A stretch of 23,660 nucleotides of DNA, from positions 1 to 23,660 of the forward strand of contig CBFIEJ010000035.1 of assembly GCA_965661575.1 (NCBI GenBank), in the 5' to 3' direction. This document shows, in pieces, positions 1 through 7,292 of the stretch; positions within the stretch are counted from its first letter, which is position 1, and each line of letters starts with the position of its first letter. Both the position numbers and the translations under genes were made by a program. The notes beneath the pieces were generated by a model, which was given only the letters and a program-made list of their open reading frames with translations, was not told where the DNA came from and made no database searches. The stretch is from UA16 sp965661575. Lineage in GTDB: Bacteria > Bacteroidota > Bacteroidia > Flavobacteriales_D > Sanyastnellaceae.

Positions 1-543
1 ACGGGTAATATCACTTCTGCTGCTGCTCCGAATTCATCAAACCACATCACGAACAAGCAGTACGTGGATGATGCAATTGCTGCGGCACTCACACCTCCAC
101 AGATGTGGGATTACGAGGCGATTAACTCAACTTCACTCGATACTATTTACTATATCAACGGTGACTTGTTGCTCTATGCTACTGAAGAAGAGTCTGCTAT
201 TAACTACACAATCAAGGTGTATGGTAGCGATCTGAACCAGGAAGATACAGATATGGAAATCACTAAAGCTCGACTTCGTAGCCGTGGAAACACCCTAAAT
301 TTGATGCCCAATGTATACAATTGGAATCCAACGAACTCTGGTAACTCTGCGACATTCTCAATCGGCTATACAGATATCGCAGCGCTCGCTGGCGATCAAA
401 CTGACGGTTATGTTTCTTGTAGCTTGTCGTTTGAGGTAGCGAGTGGTGAACAGTACAACTCAGGATTAACAATCCGGTTCTACTTGGATAGTGAGAACAC
501 GCCTCCAACGGAAGCTGACTTCCAGACTCCAGAAGAAGATTAA
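1..543 (+). CDS. 3' part of a fibre-like surface protein (partial)
   Basis: The reading frame is open from the first base of the window, so the gene begins upstream and only its last 180 residues are seen. Near the visible start is the motif TNKQYVDDAIAAA, which resembles the repeated 'NK-YVD' units of phage tail-fibre-like and trimeric surface proteins that also occur in Bacteroidota secreted proteins. The remainder is rich in Asn, Ser, Thr, Asp and Tyr with beta-strand-like alternation and no membrane segment, and it ends in an acidic, proline-containing tail (TPEED). This fits an extracellular beta-rich domain; the true family is not recognised. There is no T9SS sorting tail. The next gene starts 30 bases later in the same direction, so the two are probably co-transcribed. 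Function is inferred only from composition and motif. Confidence 0.6.
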   Translation, partial: TGNITSAAAPNSSNHITNKQYVDDAIAAALTPPQMWDYEAINSTSLDTIYYINGDLLLYATEEESAINYTIKVYGSDLNQEDTDMEITKARLRSRGNTLNLMPNVYNWNPTNSGNSATFSIGYTDIAALAGDQTDGYVSCSLSFEVASGEQYNSGLTIRFYLDSENTPPTEADFQTPEED

Positions 544-573
544 TAAGTATAACCCCCAAAAAAACGAGTAATT

Positions 574-1014
574 ATGAAAAAACTCTTTTATACCTTGTTT
601 GTTCTCGGGGGCCTCTCGATGATTAACCAAGAAGCAACGGCGCAAATTTCGATGGACCGCCAAGCAATAACCTCTGGTTACCACTCGGGAGAAGTTGATG
701 CAATTGGAGATGTACTTGGAGAAATCGATGGAAGCATCGGCCAGGTATTCACTACGACCATTGGGGATGGAAACATCTTCTTGACCCAAGGTTTTCAGCA
801 GATGGCATTCCGAGAGTGCCCTGGTGATGTAACAGGTGACAACGCAGTTGGAACCAATGACCTCCTCGCAATCTTGAGCCTCTATGGGGCACAAGATCCA
901 GAGGCCATCAGCAACTCCGAAAACGGAGGTGCTGAGGACCTCAACGAGGATGGAATCGTTGGAACAGCGGATTTGTTGATCCTCCTTGCTTACTACGGTG
1001 AGTTGTGTAACTAA
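574..1014 (+). CDS. Small secreted protein with two dockerin-type calcium loops
   Basis: This 146-residue protein begins with a clear signal peptide (about residues 1-24, ending ATAQ). Residues ~45-77 carry the pattern GSIGQVFTTT...TQGFQQ, a module I know from many Bacteroidota secreted proteins, where it usually precedes a type IX sorting domain. Here it is followed instead by two EF-hand-like loops, D85-D96 (DVTGDNAVGTND) and D122-D133 (DLNEDGIVGTAD). Each is followed by a hydrophobic helix (DLLAIL, DLLILL), as in type I dockerin repeats. Cys82 and Cys145 flank the loop pair and could clamp it with a disulphide. In cellulosomes dockerins bind cohesins; that partner is not visible here, so the binding role is inference. 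It lies 30 bases after a fibre-like gene and ends 25 bases before a terminator, so it closes that transcription unit. Confidence 0.8.
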   Translation: MKKLFYTLFVLGGLSMINQEATAQISMDRQAITSGYHSGEVDAIGDVLGEIDGSIGQVFTTTIGDGNIFLTQGFQQMAFRECPGDVTGDNAVGTNDLLAILSLYGAQDPEAISNSENGGAEDLNEDGIVGTADLLILLAYYGELCN

Positions 1015-1039
1015 AACACCCAGAGCGTAATTAAAGAAA

Positions 1040-1066
1040 GGGCTCCCCATCTGGGGAGCCCTTTTT
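1040..1066 (+). terminator. Rho-independent terminator
   Basis: A perfect 9-bp G+C-rich stem (GGGCTCCCC at 1040-1048, GGGGAGCCC at 1053-1061) with a 4-base loop is followed directly by TTTTT. It lies 25 bases after the stop of the dockerin-loop gene and ends that rightward unit. Confidence 0.93.
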
Positions 1067-1100
1067 ATTTGGACCTGGTTGGAGTTACTGGATTCCAAAC

Positions 1101-1139
1101 AAAACCCCCTCAGTTGACAAATGTCACTGAGGGGGTTTT
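1101..1139. terminator. Bidirectional terminator between convergent units
   Basis: A 14-bp perfect stem (1101-1114 pairing with 1126-1139) starts with AAAA and ends with TTTT, so it offers a U-run on either strand. A small inner helix (GAC/GTC) extends it. It sits between the rightward surface-protein genes and the leftward TPR gene that ends at 1200. It backs up the terminator at 1040-1066 and is the only visible terminator for the leftward unit. Confidence 0.88.
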
Positions 1140-1199
1140 CATTCTAAAAGATGGTGAAGAAAGGATTTCTATTTGTGAGTCCTTCTGCTTTGTGTGGTA

Positions 1200-3008
1200 T
1201 CATTCGATAACATCACCACGCATGGCGCGAAAGCGGCGTCGTGCTTCCACGGCATGCAGGCTGTTTGGATAATCGAAAAGCAGCTGTTCAAAATAGCCGG
1301 CAGCAGCTTCTTCATCGCCGATGCGATCTTGGTAGAGTTTTCCCAATTCAAAAAGCGCATCATCCGCTAGGATGTCGTCAAAGTGAAGATCGACGACTTC
1401 TTGAAACAGCACGAGTGCTGTGTCAACATTGCCTTGCTCCAATGCCATGTGGCCTTGGGTCATGAGGATTTCATCTTCTAGGGCATGTCCGGGCCAAATG
1501 GCTACGATGGAATCGAGCTTCGTCCTTGCTTGATCATACCTGTGTTGTGTCGATAGCAGGTCAGCTTGGGCGAAGAGCCACATCGGTTCGCTGATCGTAT
1601 CCATGGCATAATTATCCGTGATCAATAGCGACAAGTCAATGGCGTCATTGGAAATCAACTTGGAGGTCGAGGCTTTGAGTGCATCAAGCTGGGCTTGTGC
1701 CCAATCAAAATCACCAGCATAATAGCTGATACGTGCATTTCGAAATTTGGCCTCATGACCAAAAAAGTCATCTTTAAAATCGAGTTCAACTTGTGAGAAC
1801 AGGAGCGAGGCGTCCCAAATGTTATCTTGGAAGACCAAGATATCTCCCAGTTCGAGCTTACAGAGCGCTGCCATGCGATTATAAAGGGCTGGAATATCTA
1901 ACACCGCCTCTAGTGTGGCAATGGCTTCGTCCGGAAGCTGCAAATAGAAGGCTTGAACGTGCGCCAAGTCTTTGGCGATTCCTGCGGTTTCTGTGTTGAC
2001 CCCCAAATCGTTCAGGGTCTGCTTGTATTCTTCGGCTAGACCTGCAATGGCTTCAGTATCATTGGGAACGGCATTGAACAAAGGTTCCATGCGCATCCGG
2101 AGCGATTGTGTTCTTGCGGTAAAGAAATAAGCATTTTCTCTGCCTTTACCGGCGACATAAGCGTAACAGCGAGCGGCCGTTTCATAATCTCCATTGCTCG
2201 AGGCGGTCTGAGCCAATTCGATGAGCCGGCTTCCATTCTCCTCACCACGTAGATCCAAAGATTTGGCATGGATGAACGCATTCGCAAAGTCTTTGACTTG
2301 GTTGAAGTACCACACCAGTAATTCGGGATAAACGCTGTCGTCTGGATAGTTTCGAGCGGAAGCAATGAGCTTGCCTTTGAGCAATGTGCCCAGTTCTGGA
2401 TTGTCCAAGACGCGAAGATTGCGCGTAAAGCTGTTCTGAATGTTTCGGAAGTAGGTCGGTTTGCTGTGAAGCAAGCGGAGCGCGGCATCGATCATGCCGT
2501 CGTAATTGCCGCGTCTACCTTCCAGATCGACCAGCTGGTAATCCAAATTATCCACCCCCATCTCTTGGGCCTTGGAGTAAACTTCAAGCGCAAGGTCCAA
2601 TTCGTTTAGTTTGAGGAATGCATTCGCCAATCCAATCGCACTGTTTCGGTTCGGTTGCAACCGTTTCATGGCCTCGTCGAAGGCTTCTCGGGCCTGCACT
2701 TCACGGCCAAAATGGAGGTACAGTTGTCCCAACTCGACGTAGGCATTGGCGCGGGTATTTTTGCCTCGCATGCGACTTTTGACCAGTTTTTCAGCTGCGT
2801 CAAAGTCGTCCAGCGCAACCAAGACATCGTAGTACATATCAAAGACCATCTTGGTCTTGTTCTTCTTCCAAATCTGATCGAGGTACAGCTTGGACTGGGC
2901 ATAAGAACCGTCATTGTAATAGAACTCCGCAAGTTCTAGATCGGATTGACTCCAGCTTGCTGTGCTGGCCACAAAGAGTGATGCAACGAGGATCCAGGAT
3001 TTTTTCAT
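1200..3008 (-). CDS. Exported tetratricopeptide-repeat protein
   Basis: The 602-residue product starts with a signal peptide (MKKSWILVASLF..., cleavage near residue 21). The rest is almost wholly helical with TPR-like pairs: a clear one around residues 80-150 (AYVELGQLYLHFGREVQAREAFDEA) and another at the C-terminus (DDALFELGKLYQDRIGDEEAAAGYFEQL, then FDYPNS). Such proteins act as periplasmic or outer-membrane scaffolds in Bacteroidota; no specific partner can be named. It is the last gene of a leftward block (serS, lipoprotein, this gene) with only 24 bases to the lipoprotein gene, so the two may work together at the cell envelope. There is no enzymatic motif. The family is a general TPR protein, and its role is unknown. 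Confidence 0.85.
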   Translation of the reverse strand: MKKSWILVASLFVASTASWSQSDLELAEFYYNDGSYAQSKLYLDQIWKKNKTKMVFDMYYDVLVALDDFDAAEKLVKSRMRGKNTRANAYVELGQLYLHFGREVQAREAFDEAMKRLQPNRNSAIGLANAFLKLNELDLALEVYSKAQEMGVDNLDYQLVDLEGRRGNYDGMIDAALRLLHSKPTYFRNIQNSFTRNLRVLDNPELGTLLKGKLIASARNYPDDSVYPELLVWYFNQVKDFANAFIHAKSLDLRGEENGSRLIELAQTASSNGDYETAARCYAYVAGKGRENAYFFTARTQSLRMRMEPLFNAVPNDTEAIAGLAEEYKQTLNDLGVNTETAGIAKDLAHVQAFYLQLPDEAIATLEAVLDIPALYNRMAALCKLELGDILVFQDNIWDASLLFSQVELDFKDDFFGHEAKFRNARISYYAGDFDWAQAQLDALKASTSKLISNDAIDLSLLITDNYAMDTISEPMWLFAQADLLSTQHRYDQARTKLDSIVAIWPGHALEDEILMTQGHMALEQGNVDTALVLFQEVVDLHFDDILADDALFELGKLYQDRIGDEEAAAGYFEQLLFDYPNSLHAVEARRRFRAMRGDVIE

Positions 3009-3032
3009 GTGGATTTCAGTGACGAGTTGCGA

Positions 3033-3656
3033 TTATTCAGCAGGACTGCGTTCGAGGATGAGCCGTGCCAGTCGGCCGCGTAAAACGGTCTGGAGGCTGT
3101 CGCTTCCGGCTTTCGTGCGTTCTGCAATTGCGATGCCTTGTGTGGCGTACGTTTGTGTTTCCGTGATGCTGTTTTTCAATGTTCGGCCCATTTGCAATTC
3201 ACGCGAAAGGTTCAGCGCTATGTAGGCTGAGTCAATGGGTGTTCCTTGGCTATCATGTGTCGCTTGGCTTTCCAAGGCTGTGGCGAGCCCGCGAAGCTGA
3301 ACCAAAGTGCGTTTTTGGCTGTTTGCAATCGATTCCCGCCGCTTGGACTGGTCTTTCAGCAGTCTTCGTGCGCGCGAGACTTCGGAAATGATTGCTCCCT
3401 CTTCCCTCGTGACGGACATTTCTTGGTCTTCCAAGAGGAGTTCAAACTCGCGAAGGTTTTCTTGGGCCCATTGCGAAGCACTGAACGCTTTTTCGGCAGA
3501 CACCAAGTCAAGAGTCTTTGCTTCTTGTTCAATGGAGTCCGCCAGAGCGCGCAATTGGCTTCCCGGACCATTGGACCGTAGATTGGAATGGCAAGCGCAA
3601 AGGCTGATACCAATCAACCAGAAAAGAAGTGGGAGATGTTTTGCGTTTCGCATCAT
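3033..3656 (-). CDS. Coiled-coil lipoprotein, function unknown
   Basis: The 207-residue product has a lipoprotein signal: a hydrophobic stretch (LPLLFWLIGISL) followed by LCAC, giving a lipidated Cys near residue 22. The mature part is strongly charged and helical, with long Glu/Arg/Gln-rich stretches (roughly residues 40-125) that suggest coiled coil, and it has no recognisable enzymatic domain. Two adjacent ATG codons are possible starts; the first is used here. It lies 14 bases after serS and 24 bases before the TPR gene, all leftward, so co-transcription is likely. The neighbouring exported TPR protein suggests an envelope scaffold role. This is inference; I do not recognise the family. 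Confidence 0.75.
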   Translation of the reverse strand: MMRNAKHLPLLFWLIGISLCACHSNLRSNGPGSQLRALADSIEQEAKTLDLVSAEKAFSASQWAQENLREFELLLEDQEMSVTREEGAIISEVSRARRLLKDQSKRRESIANSQKRTLVQLRGLATALESQATHDSQGTPIDSAYIALNLSRELQMGRTLKNSITETQTYATQGIAIAERTKAGSDSLQTVLRGRLARLILERSPAE

Positions 3657-3670
3657 TGCAATTCTTTCGG

Positions 3671-4945
3671 TTAAGCGTCGATGCGGTCAAAACCACAAAA
3701 TGGTGCCAAGGCGGAAGGAATGTGAATGCCTTTTTCATCTTGATGATTTTCCAGAAGTGCAGCCACGATGCGCGGAAGAGCGAGCGCCGATCCATTCAAT
3801 GTATGGACCAGATGCGTTTTGCCTTCATTGCCTTTGTAGCGGCATTTGAGGCGACTGGCTTGGTATGTTTCGAAATTGGAAACAGAACTCACCTCCAGCC
3901 ATCGTTCTTGAGCAGCACTCCACACTTCAAAATCGTAGGTCATTGCCGATGTGAATCCCATATCGCCTCCACACAAACGCAAGACGCGGTAGGGCAATTC
4001 AAGTCCTTCTAAAAGTCCTTTGACGTGCTCGACCATTTGGTCCAGTAAGGCATATGATTCGTCAGGATGAGCGAGTTGGACAATTTCGACTTTGTCAAAT
4101 TGATGCAGTCGATTCAGCCCGCGGACATCCTTGCCATAGCTGCCGGCTTCTCTTCGGAAGCACGGCGTGTAGCCGCAAAGCTTGATGGGCAAATCGCCTT
4201 CCTTTACCATTGTATCGCGATAAATATTGGTCAGGGGAACCTCAGCCGTAGGGATCATGTACAATTCATCATCCTGCATATGATACATCTGTCCCTCTTT
4301 GTCAGGAAGTTGGCCCGTGCCAAATCCACTTTCAGCATTGATCATGAGCGGTGGGATGTACTCAGTATATCCTGCTTCATCAGCTTTTTGCAAGAAAAAC
4401 TGGATGAGCCCGCGTTGCAATTTGGCTCCTTTTCCCTTGTAAAACGGAAAACCGGCTCCGGTGACTTTGGCTCCGAGCTCGAAATCAATGAGATCTAAGG
4501 TTTCGGCAAGCTCCCAATGTGGTTTGGCGTGGCGGTCCAATGTTTCGGCACTTCCGGAACGAAAGGTTTCGACGTTATCCTCTGCACTTCGTCCAGATGC
4601 GACTTTGTCGTGTGGTGCGTTGGGAATGGTGCACAGCAGATCATGCATCTGTTTTTCGATTCCGTGCATTTGCTCCTTGAGCCGTGCGGACTCTTCTTTG
4701 AAGGAGGCTGTTTTTGCCTTGATGGCCTCGGCTTCCTCTCGTTTGCCCTCTCGCATCAAGGTTCCGATTTCTCGGCTCAATGCGTTGCTTTGGGCCAAGA
4801 TTTCATCGAGTTGAGCTTGGGTGCCGCGTCGTTCGGTATCCCATTGAAGGATTTGATCAAGTTCTGTGCGCGCGTCGATGTGCCGTTTGTCAAGGGCGTT
4901 TGCAATTTGCTCCTTTTTTTCTCGCAACGATTGTATGGTGAGCAT
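3671..4945 (-). CDS. serS: Seryl-tRNA synthetase
   Basis: SerS charges tRNA-Ser (and tRNA-Sec where present) with serine using ATP in the cytoplasm. The 424-residue length matches bacterial SerS. Residues 1-~110 form the long antiparallel coiled-coil arm that grips the tRNA extra arm. The class II catalytic core follows. The TAEVPLTN segment belongs to the serine pocket, motif 2 is FRREAGSYGKDVRG (about 263-276, Arg264 in the ATP-binding loop), and motif 3 includes LNGSALALPRIVAALLEN near the C-terminus. The ATG start gives the normal MLTIQSLREKKEQI N-terminus. It heads a leftward block with a lipoprotein and TPR gene behind it. The rpmA terminator just upstream implies that serS has its own promoter in 4946-5000, but I could not identify one confidently. 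Confidence 0.98.
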   Translation of the reverse strand: MLTIQSLREKKEQIANALDKRHIDARTELDQILQWDTERRGTQAQLDEILAQSNALSREIGTLMREGKREEAEAIKAKTASFKEESARLKEQMHGIEKQMHDLLCTIPNAPHDKVASGRSAEDNVETFRSGSAETLDRHAKPHWELAETLDLIDFELGAKVTGAGFPFYKGKGAKLQRGLIQFFLQKADEAGYTEYIPPLMINAESGFGTGQLPDKEGQMYHMQDDELYMIPTAEVPLTNIYRDTMVKEGDLPIKLCGYTPCFRREAGSYGKDVRGLNRLHQFDKVEIVQLAHPDESYALLDQMVEHVKGLLEGLELPYRVLRLCGGDMGFTSAMTYDFEVWSAAQERWLEVSSVSNFETYQASRLKCRYKGNEGKTHLVHTLNGSALALPRIVAALLENHQDEKGIHIPSALAPFCGFDRIDA

Positions 4946-4997
4946 GGCTAGTGGGCGATGATTGAATGGATTCCTTGCGGCCTGAGCCGTTCATTGG

Positions 4998-5038
4998 TAA
5001 AAATAAAGAACTCCCGAGCCCAATAAAGGGTCGGGAGT
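4998..5038 (-). terminator. Terminator of the rplU-rpmA operon
   Basis: Read on the minus strand, ACTCCCGA and TCGGGAGT pair (5031-5038 with 5010-5017), with an inner CCC/GGG pair and a 6-base loop, and are followed by a T-rich run (TTCTTTATTTTTA) down to about 4998. It lies about 60 bases after the rpmA stop and separates this operon from serS. Confidence 0.85.
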
Positions 5039-5100
5039 CACAAATATGGTTGAACCTTCAGACTTCAAACGAAATCTTCGGTTATCGTTCTGTTTCTGCT

Positions 5101-5364
5101 TTATGAGTCTCCCATCGGGACAACAGAAACGAAAGAACGGTTGTTTGCTTTTTTGCGGAATTCTACGATTCCGTCAGTCAGCGCGAAAAGGGTGTGGTCT
5201 TTACCGATACCAACATTTTCACCAGGGTGGTGCTGTGTGCCGCGTTGGCGCACAATGATGTTACCTGCAATGCAACCTTGGCCGCCAAAGATTTTGACGC
5301 CCAACCGTTTCGATTCTGACTCACGTCCGTTTTTCGAACTTCCTACACCTTTTTTATGCGCCAT
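5101..5364 (-). CDS. rpmA: 50S ribosomal protein L27
   Basis: L27 sits at the peptidyl-transferase centre, where its N-terminal tail reaches the P-site tRNA. The 87-residue protein opens with MAHKKGVGSSKNGRESESKRLG and continues GGQ...AGNIIVRQRGTQ.HPG.NVG.GKDHTLFAL, the L27 signature, at normal length. The N-terminus starts directly at the functional AHKKG sequence, without the cleavable extension found in Firmicutes. The ATG overlaps the rplU stop by one base (TAATG), which implies translational coupling. It is the last gene of the operon. Confidence 0.98.
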   Translation of the reverse strand: MAHKKGVGSSKNGRESESKRLGVKIFGGQGCIAGNIIVRQRGTQHHPGENVGIGKDHTLFALTDGIVEFRKKANNRSFVSVVPMGDS

Positions 5365-5768
5365 TATTCTTCGGTTTTCTTCGTTTTGGGAGCTGCCGGC
5401 TTTTTCGCGGCAGGTGCTTTAGCTGCTGGCTTTGCAGCAGCGGCTTTTTTAGAACCAGCGGCTTTGATGCCCGTGATTTTGATTTCCGTCAATGAAGCAC
5501 GGAAGCCATTCAACTTTTGGTAACCTTTCCGACGCTTCTTTTTGAAGATCAGAACTTTGTCGCCTTTGAGGTGGCGTTCAACCTGAGCAGACACTTCCGC
5601 GCCGCTTATCGCTGGGGCGCCAACAGTTACATCTCCCTTGTTGTCGATGAGAAGGACGCGGTCAAATTTGACCTTCTTGCCCTCTTCAACGTCCAAGCGG
5701 TTGACGAAAACCTGCTGGTCTTTCTCTACCTTGAACTGGTGCCCTGCGATCTCTACGATTGCATACAT
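5364..5768 (-). CDS. rplU: 50S ribosomal protein L21 with Lys/Ala/Pro-rich tail
   Basis: L21 binds 23S rRNA and is classically encoded next to L27. Residues 1-~100 form the whole normal protein: MYAIVEIAGHQFKVEKDQ at the start, then IFKKKRRKGYQKLNGFRASLTEIKITGI at the RNA-binding end. About 34 further residues are almost only Lys, Ala and Pro with an acidic end (KTEE), making 134 against the usual ~103. Such basic tails occur in some Bacteroidota L21 proteins, and this one probably lies disordered on the ribosome surface. The gene is first in the rplU-rpmA operon, with a well-formed promoter about 40 bases upstream. Confidence 0.97.
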   Translation of the reverse strand: MYAIVEIAGHQFKVEKDQQVFVNRLDVEEGKKVKFDRVLLIDNKGDVTVGAPAISGAEVSAQVERHLKGDKVLIFKKKRRKGYQKLNGFRASLTEIKITGIKAAGSKKAAAAKPAAKAPAAKKPAAPKTKKTEE

Positions 5769-5805
5769 GATGACTAAATATAATGGTCCCCGAAAATGGG
5801 GGTGG

Positions 5806-5839
5806 CAAAGGTACAGGAAACTTTGGAACTTTTCAACAA
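5806..5839 (-). promoter_or_regulatory. Bacteroidota-type promoter of rplU-rpmA
   Basis: On the minus strand a perfect TAnnTTTG box (TACCTTTG, 5813-5806) is preceded by TTG at 5836-5834 with 20 bases between, matching the Bacteroidota consensus TTG-N(17-23)-TAnnTTTG. A start point near 5800 would give a leader of about 32 bases that begins with a small CCCC/GGGG hairpin (about 5801-5788), followed by an AT-rich stretch before the ATG at 5768. Confidence 0.78.
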
Positions 5840-5870
5840 TTCCTGTGATTGTCTTCAGTGCTGGTGTGAA

Positions 5871-6803
5871 TCATTTTGGAGCCTTGCGATTTGTCAGCCA
5901 GACGCCTAGCAAAATACATAGCCCAGCTGCAAGATGTTGCGCGTTGAGAAGTTCTCCATCCCACCATCCCCAGAATGCGGCAAAAATGGGAATGATGTAG
6001 GTCACGGAGGCGGCTGTTACAGCGCTGGTCCAAGCGATCAACTGATTGAATAGGATGAGGGCGCCAGCGGTTCCTAAAGCTCCTAAAACAGCGACAGCAA
6101 TCAGTCCTTGCACACCATCTGGATGCGAAGTGATGATGTGTGGAATATCACCACTCATTACAATCAAGCTAGCTGGCATGGCCACAAGCCCGAGAGAGCA
6201 GGCGGCGATCACGGGACTGCTTAGTTTTTGGAGTTTTTCCCGGGTGATATTGACGCTGATGCCGTAACAGACGGTGGCTATAACGAGCAATAAGCTGGGG
6301 AGGACGATGGATTGAATGCCCTCACCAGTGTCCGTGTGGACTGATTCTTGCGCTTGAATGAGCCAGAGGGTTCCGAGGAAGCCTATGCTGATGCCAAAAA
6401 TTTGATTGCGTTGAACACTCAAACGAAACAAGGCAAAACCGATCAATAAGGTCCAAATCGGACTCAGCGCATTTAACATTCCTGCCATGGCACTGGGCAA
6501 TTCGGTTTGAGCTGTTGCAAAGAGAATCGCAGGGATGAAACTGCCAACCACTCCAATGAAGCTGACCCAGACCCATTGTGCACGGCTCAATTTTTTCCAG
6601 TGAGTGAGGGAAACTGGGAGCAGCGCAATTCCTGCAATGGCAATGCGCAATGCGGCGAGTTCTGCCGGAGGAAAGAGGGTGCTACCATCGGAAGCGAAAA
6701 GACCCCATTTCATTAAAATAAAACTGCTGCCCCAAACAAACCCGAGCAGCAACAGGACAAGTGTCGGAGCCCACCTTGACTTTGGGGATGAGTGGCTAAG
6801 CAT
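5871..6803 (-). CDS. EamA/DMT-family inner-membrane transporter
   Basis: The 310-residue product has about ten hydrophobic segments in two halves, the hallmark of the drug/metabolite transporter superfamily with two EamA repeats. The first helix carries the typical LLGFVWGSSFILMKWGL pattern, and the second half contains the equivalent end-of-helix sequence TAASVTYIIPIFAAFWGWW. The short tail after the last helix (LTNRKAPK) is basic and so likely cytoplasmic. Members export amino acids, metabolites or toxins; the substrate cannot be read from sequence. It is a single gene, pointing away from the HMA-lipoprotein/ctaA pair, with 102 bases to rplU downstream. No promoter could be assigned on the minus strand. 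Confidence 0.92.
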   Translation of the reverse strand: MLSHSSPKSRWAPTLVLLLLGFVWGSSFILMKWGLFASDGSTLFPPAELAALRIAIAGIALLPVSLTHWKKLSRAQWVWVSFIGVVGSFIPAILFATAQTELPSAMAGMLNALSPIWTLLIGFALFRLSVQRNQIFGISIGFLGTLWLIQAQESVHTDTGEGIQSIVLPSLLLVIATVCYGISVNITREKLQKLSSPVIAACSLGLVAMPASLIVMSGDIPHIITSHPDGVQGLIAVAVLGALGTAGALILFNQLIAWTSAVTAASVTYIIPIFAAFWGWWDGELLNAQHLAAGLCILLGVWLTNRKAPK

Positions 6804-6851
6804 GGGGTGTGAAATTAGATTATGTTGGGTTTCCCTCGTCTTGCACCGGCG

Positions 6852-6859
6852 TATATTTG
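6852..6859 (+). promoter_or_regulatory. TAnnTTTG -7 box for HMA lipoprotein-ctaA
   Basis: TATATTTG is a perfect match to the Bacteroidota -7 element. The nearest fitting TTG (6825-6827) is 24 bases upstream, just beyond the usual spacing. Transcription would start around 6864-6866. That excludes the farthest in-frame ATG at 6822 as a start and leaves 6864 (a leaderless start) or 6891 as candidates. Confidence 0.6.
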
Positions 6860-6890
6860 CAGCATGCAGGCGGATTTTAAATTTCTACAG

Positions 6891-7292
6891 ATGAAGGGCC
6901 GGATTGTTTACACTTTTGGCTTGTTGGCGCTGGCGCTGGCCATTGCCTTTGCCGGTTGTGGTCGAAGCAAAGACGCTTATGAAGTCACTGAACGTCACAC
7001 CAATGGAACAACAGGCATGACCATGGCTCGATTGGATGTTTCAGGAATGATGTGCGCTCATGCGTGTGGCGGTAAAATCAAAAAAGAGCTCTTGAAGGTC
7101 AATGGTGTTGCAAACGCTACCATTGATTTTGAGGATGATCGCGCTTTGAATTTCGCCCAAGTAGAATATGATGAGCAGGTGGTCGAAGTGAATGGTTTGG
7201 TGGAGGCCATTGCTGGAATTGCTGACGGAAAATTGTATGCCGTTCAAGCTGTAGAGATCACGCATTTTGCAAAAGAGACAGAGCTCAACTGA
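6891..7292 (+). CDS. Heavy-metal-associated (HMA) domain lipoprotein
   Basis: From the ATG at 6891 the product is 133 residues, with a lipoprotein signal peptide (MKGRIVYTFGLLALALAIAFAGC, lipidated Cys23). Residues ~45-120 form an HMA-like ferredoxin fold: MARLDVSGMMCAHACGGKIKKELLKVNGV, then ATIDFEDD and a second VEYDE strand. The usual CxxC metal site is replaced by C55-A-H-A-C59 (CxxxC with an intervening His), a variant I recall from other Bacteroidota HMA proteins. It would bind Cu(I) or a similar metal outside the cytoplasmic membrane. The upstream in-frame ATGs at 6864 and 6822 are less likely, although 6864 lies only 4 bases after the -7 box. The end of the gene overlaps ctaA by 26 bases, suggesting coupling and a role in cytochrome oxidase metal supply (inference). 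Confidence 0.88.
   Translation: MKGRIVYTFGLLALALAIAFAGCGRSKDAYEVTERHTNGTTGMTMARLDVSGMMCAHACGGKIKKELLKVNGVANATIDFEDDRALNFAQVEYDEQVVEVNGLVEAIAGIADGKLYAVQAVEITHFAKETELN

Noticed and set aside
466..1098. A 210-codon minus-strand ORF across the first genes
   Set aside because: It runs through the terminator at 1040-1066 and opposite two better-supported genes.
4067..4951. Plus-strand ORFs opposite serS
   Set aside because: They lie fully within the clear serS gene on the other strand and match no family.
4946..5009. A TAnnTTTG-like promoter for serS (TATTTTTA in the minus strand)
   Set aside because: One base off consensus, it lies in the rpmA terminator's T-run, and the TTG spacing is 15, outside the usual range.
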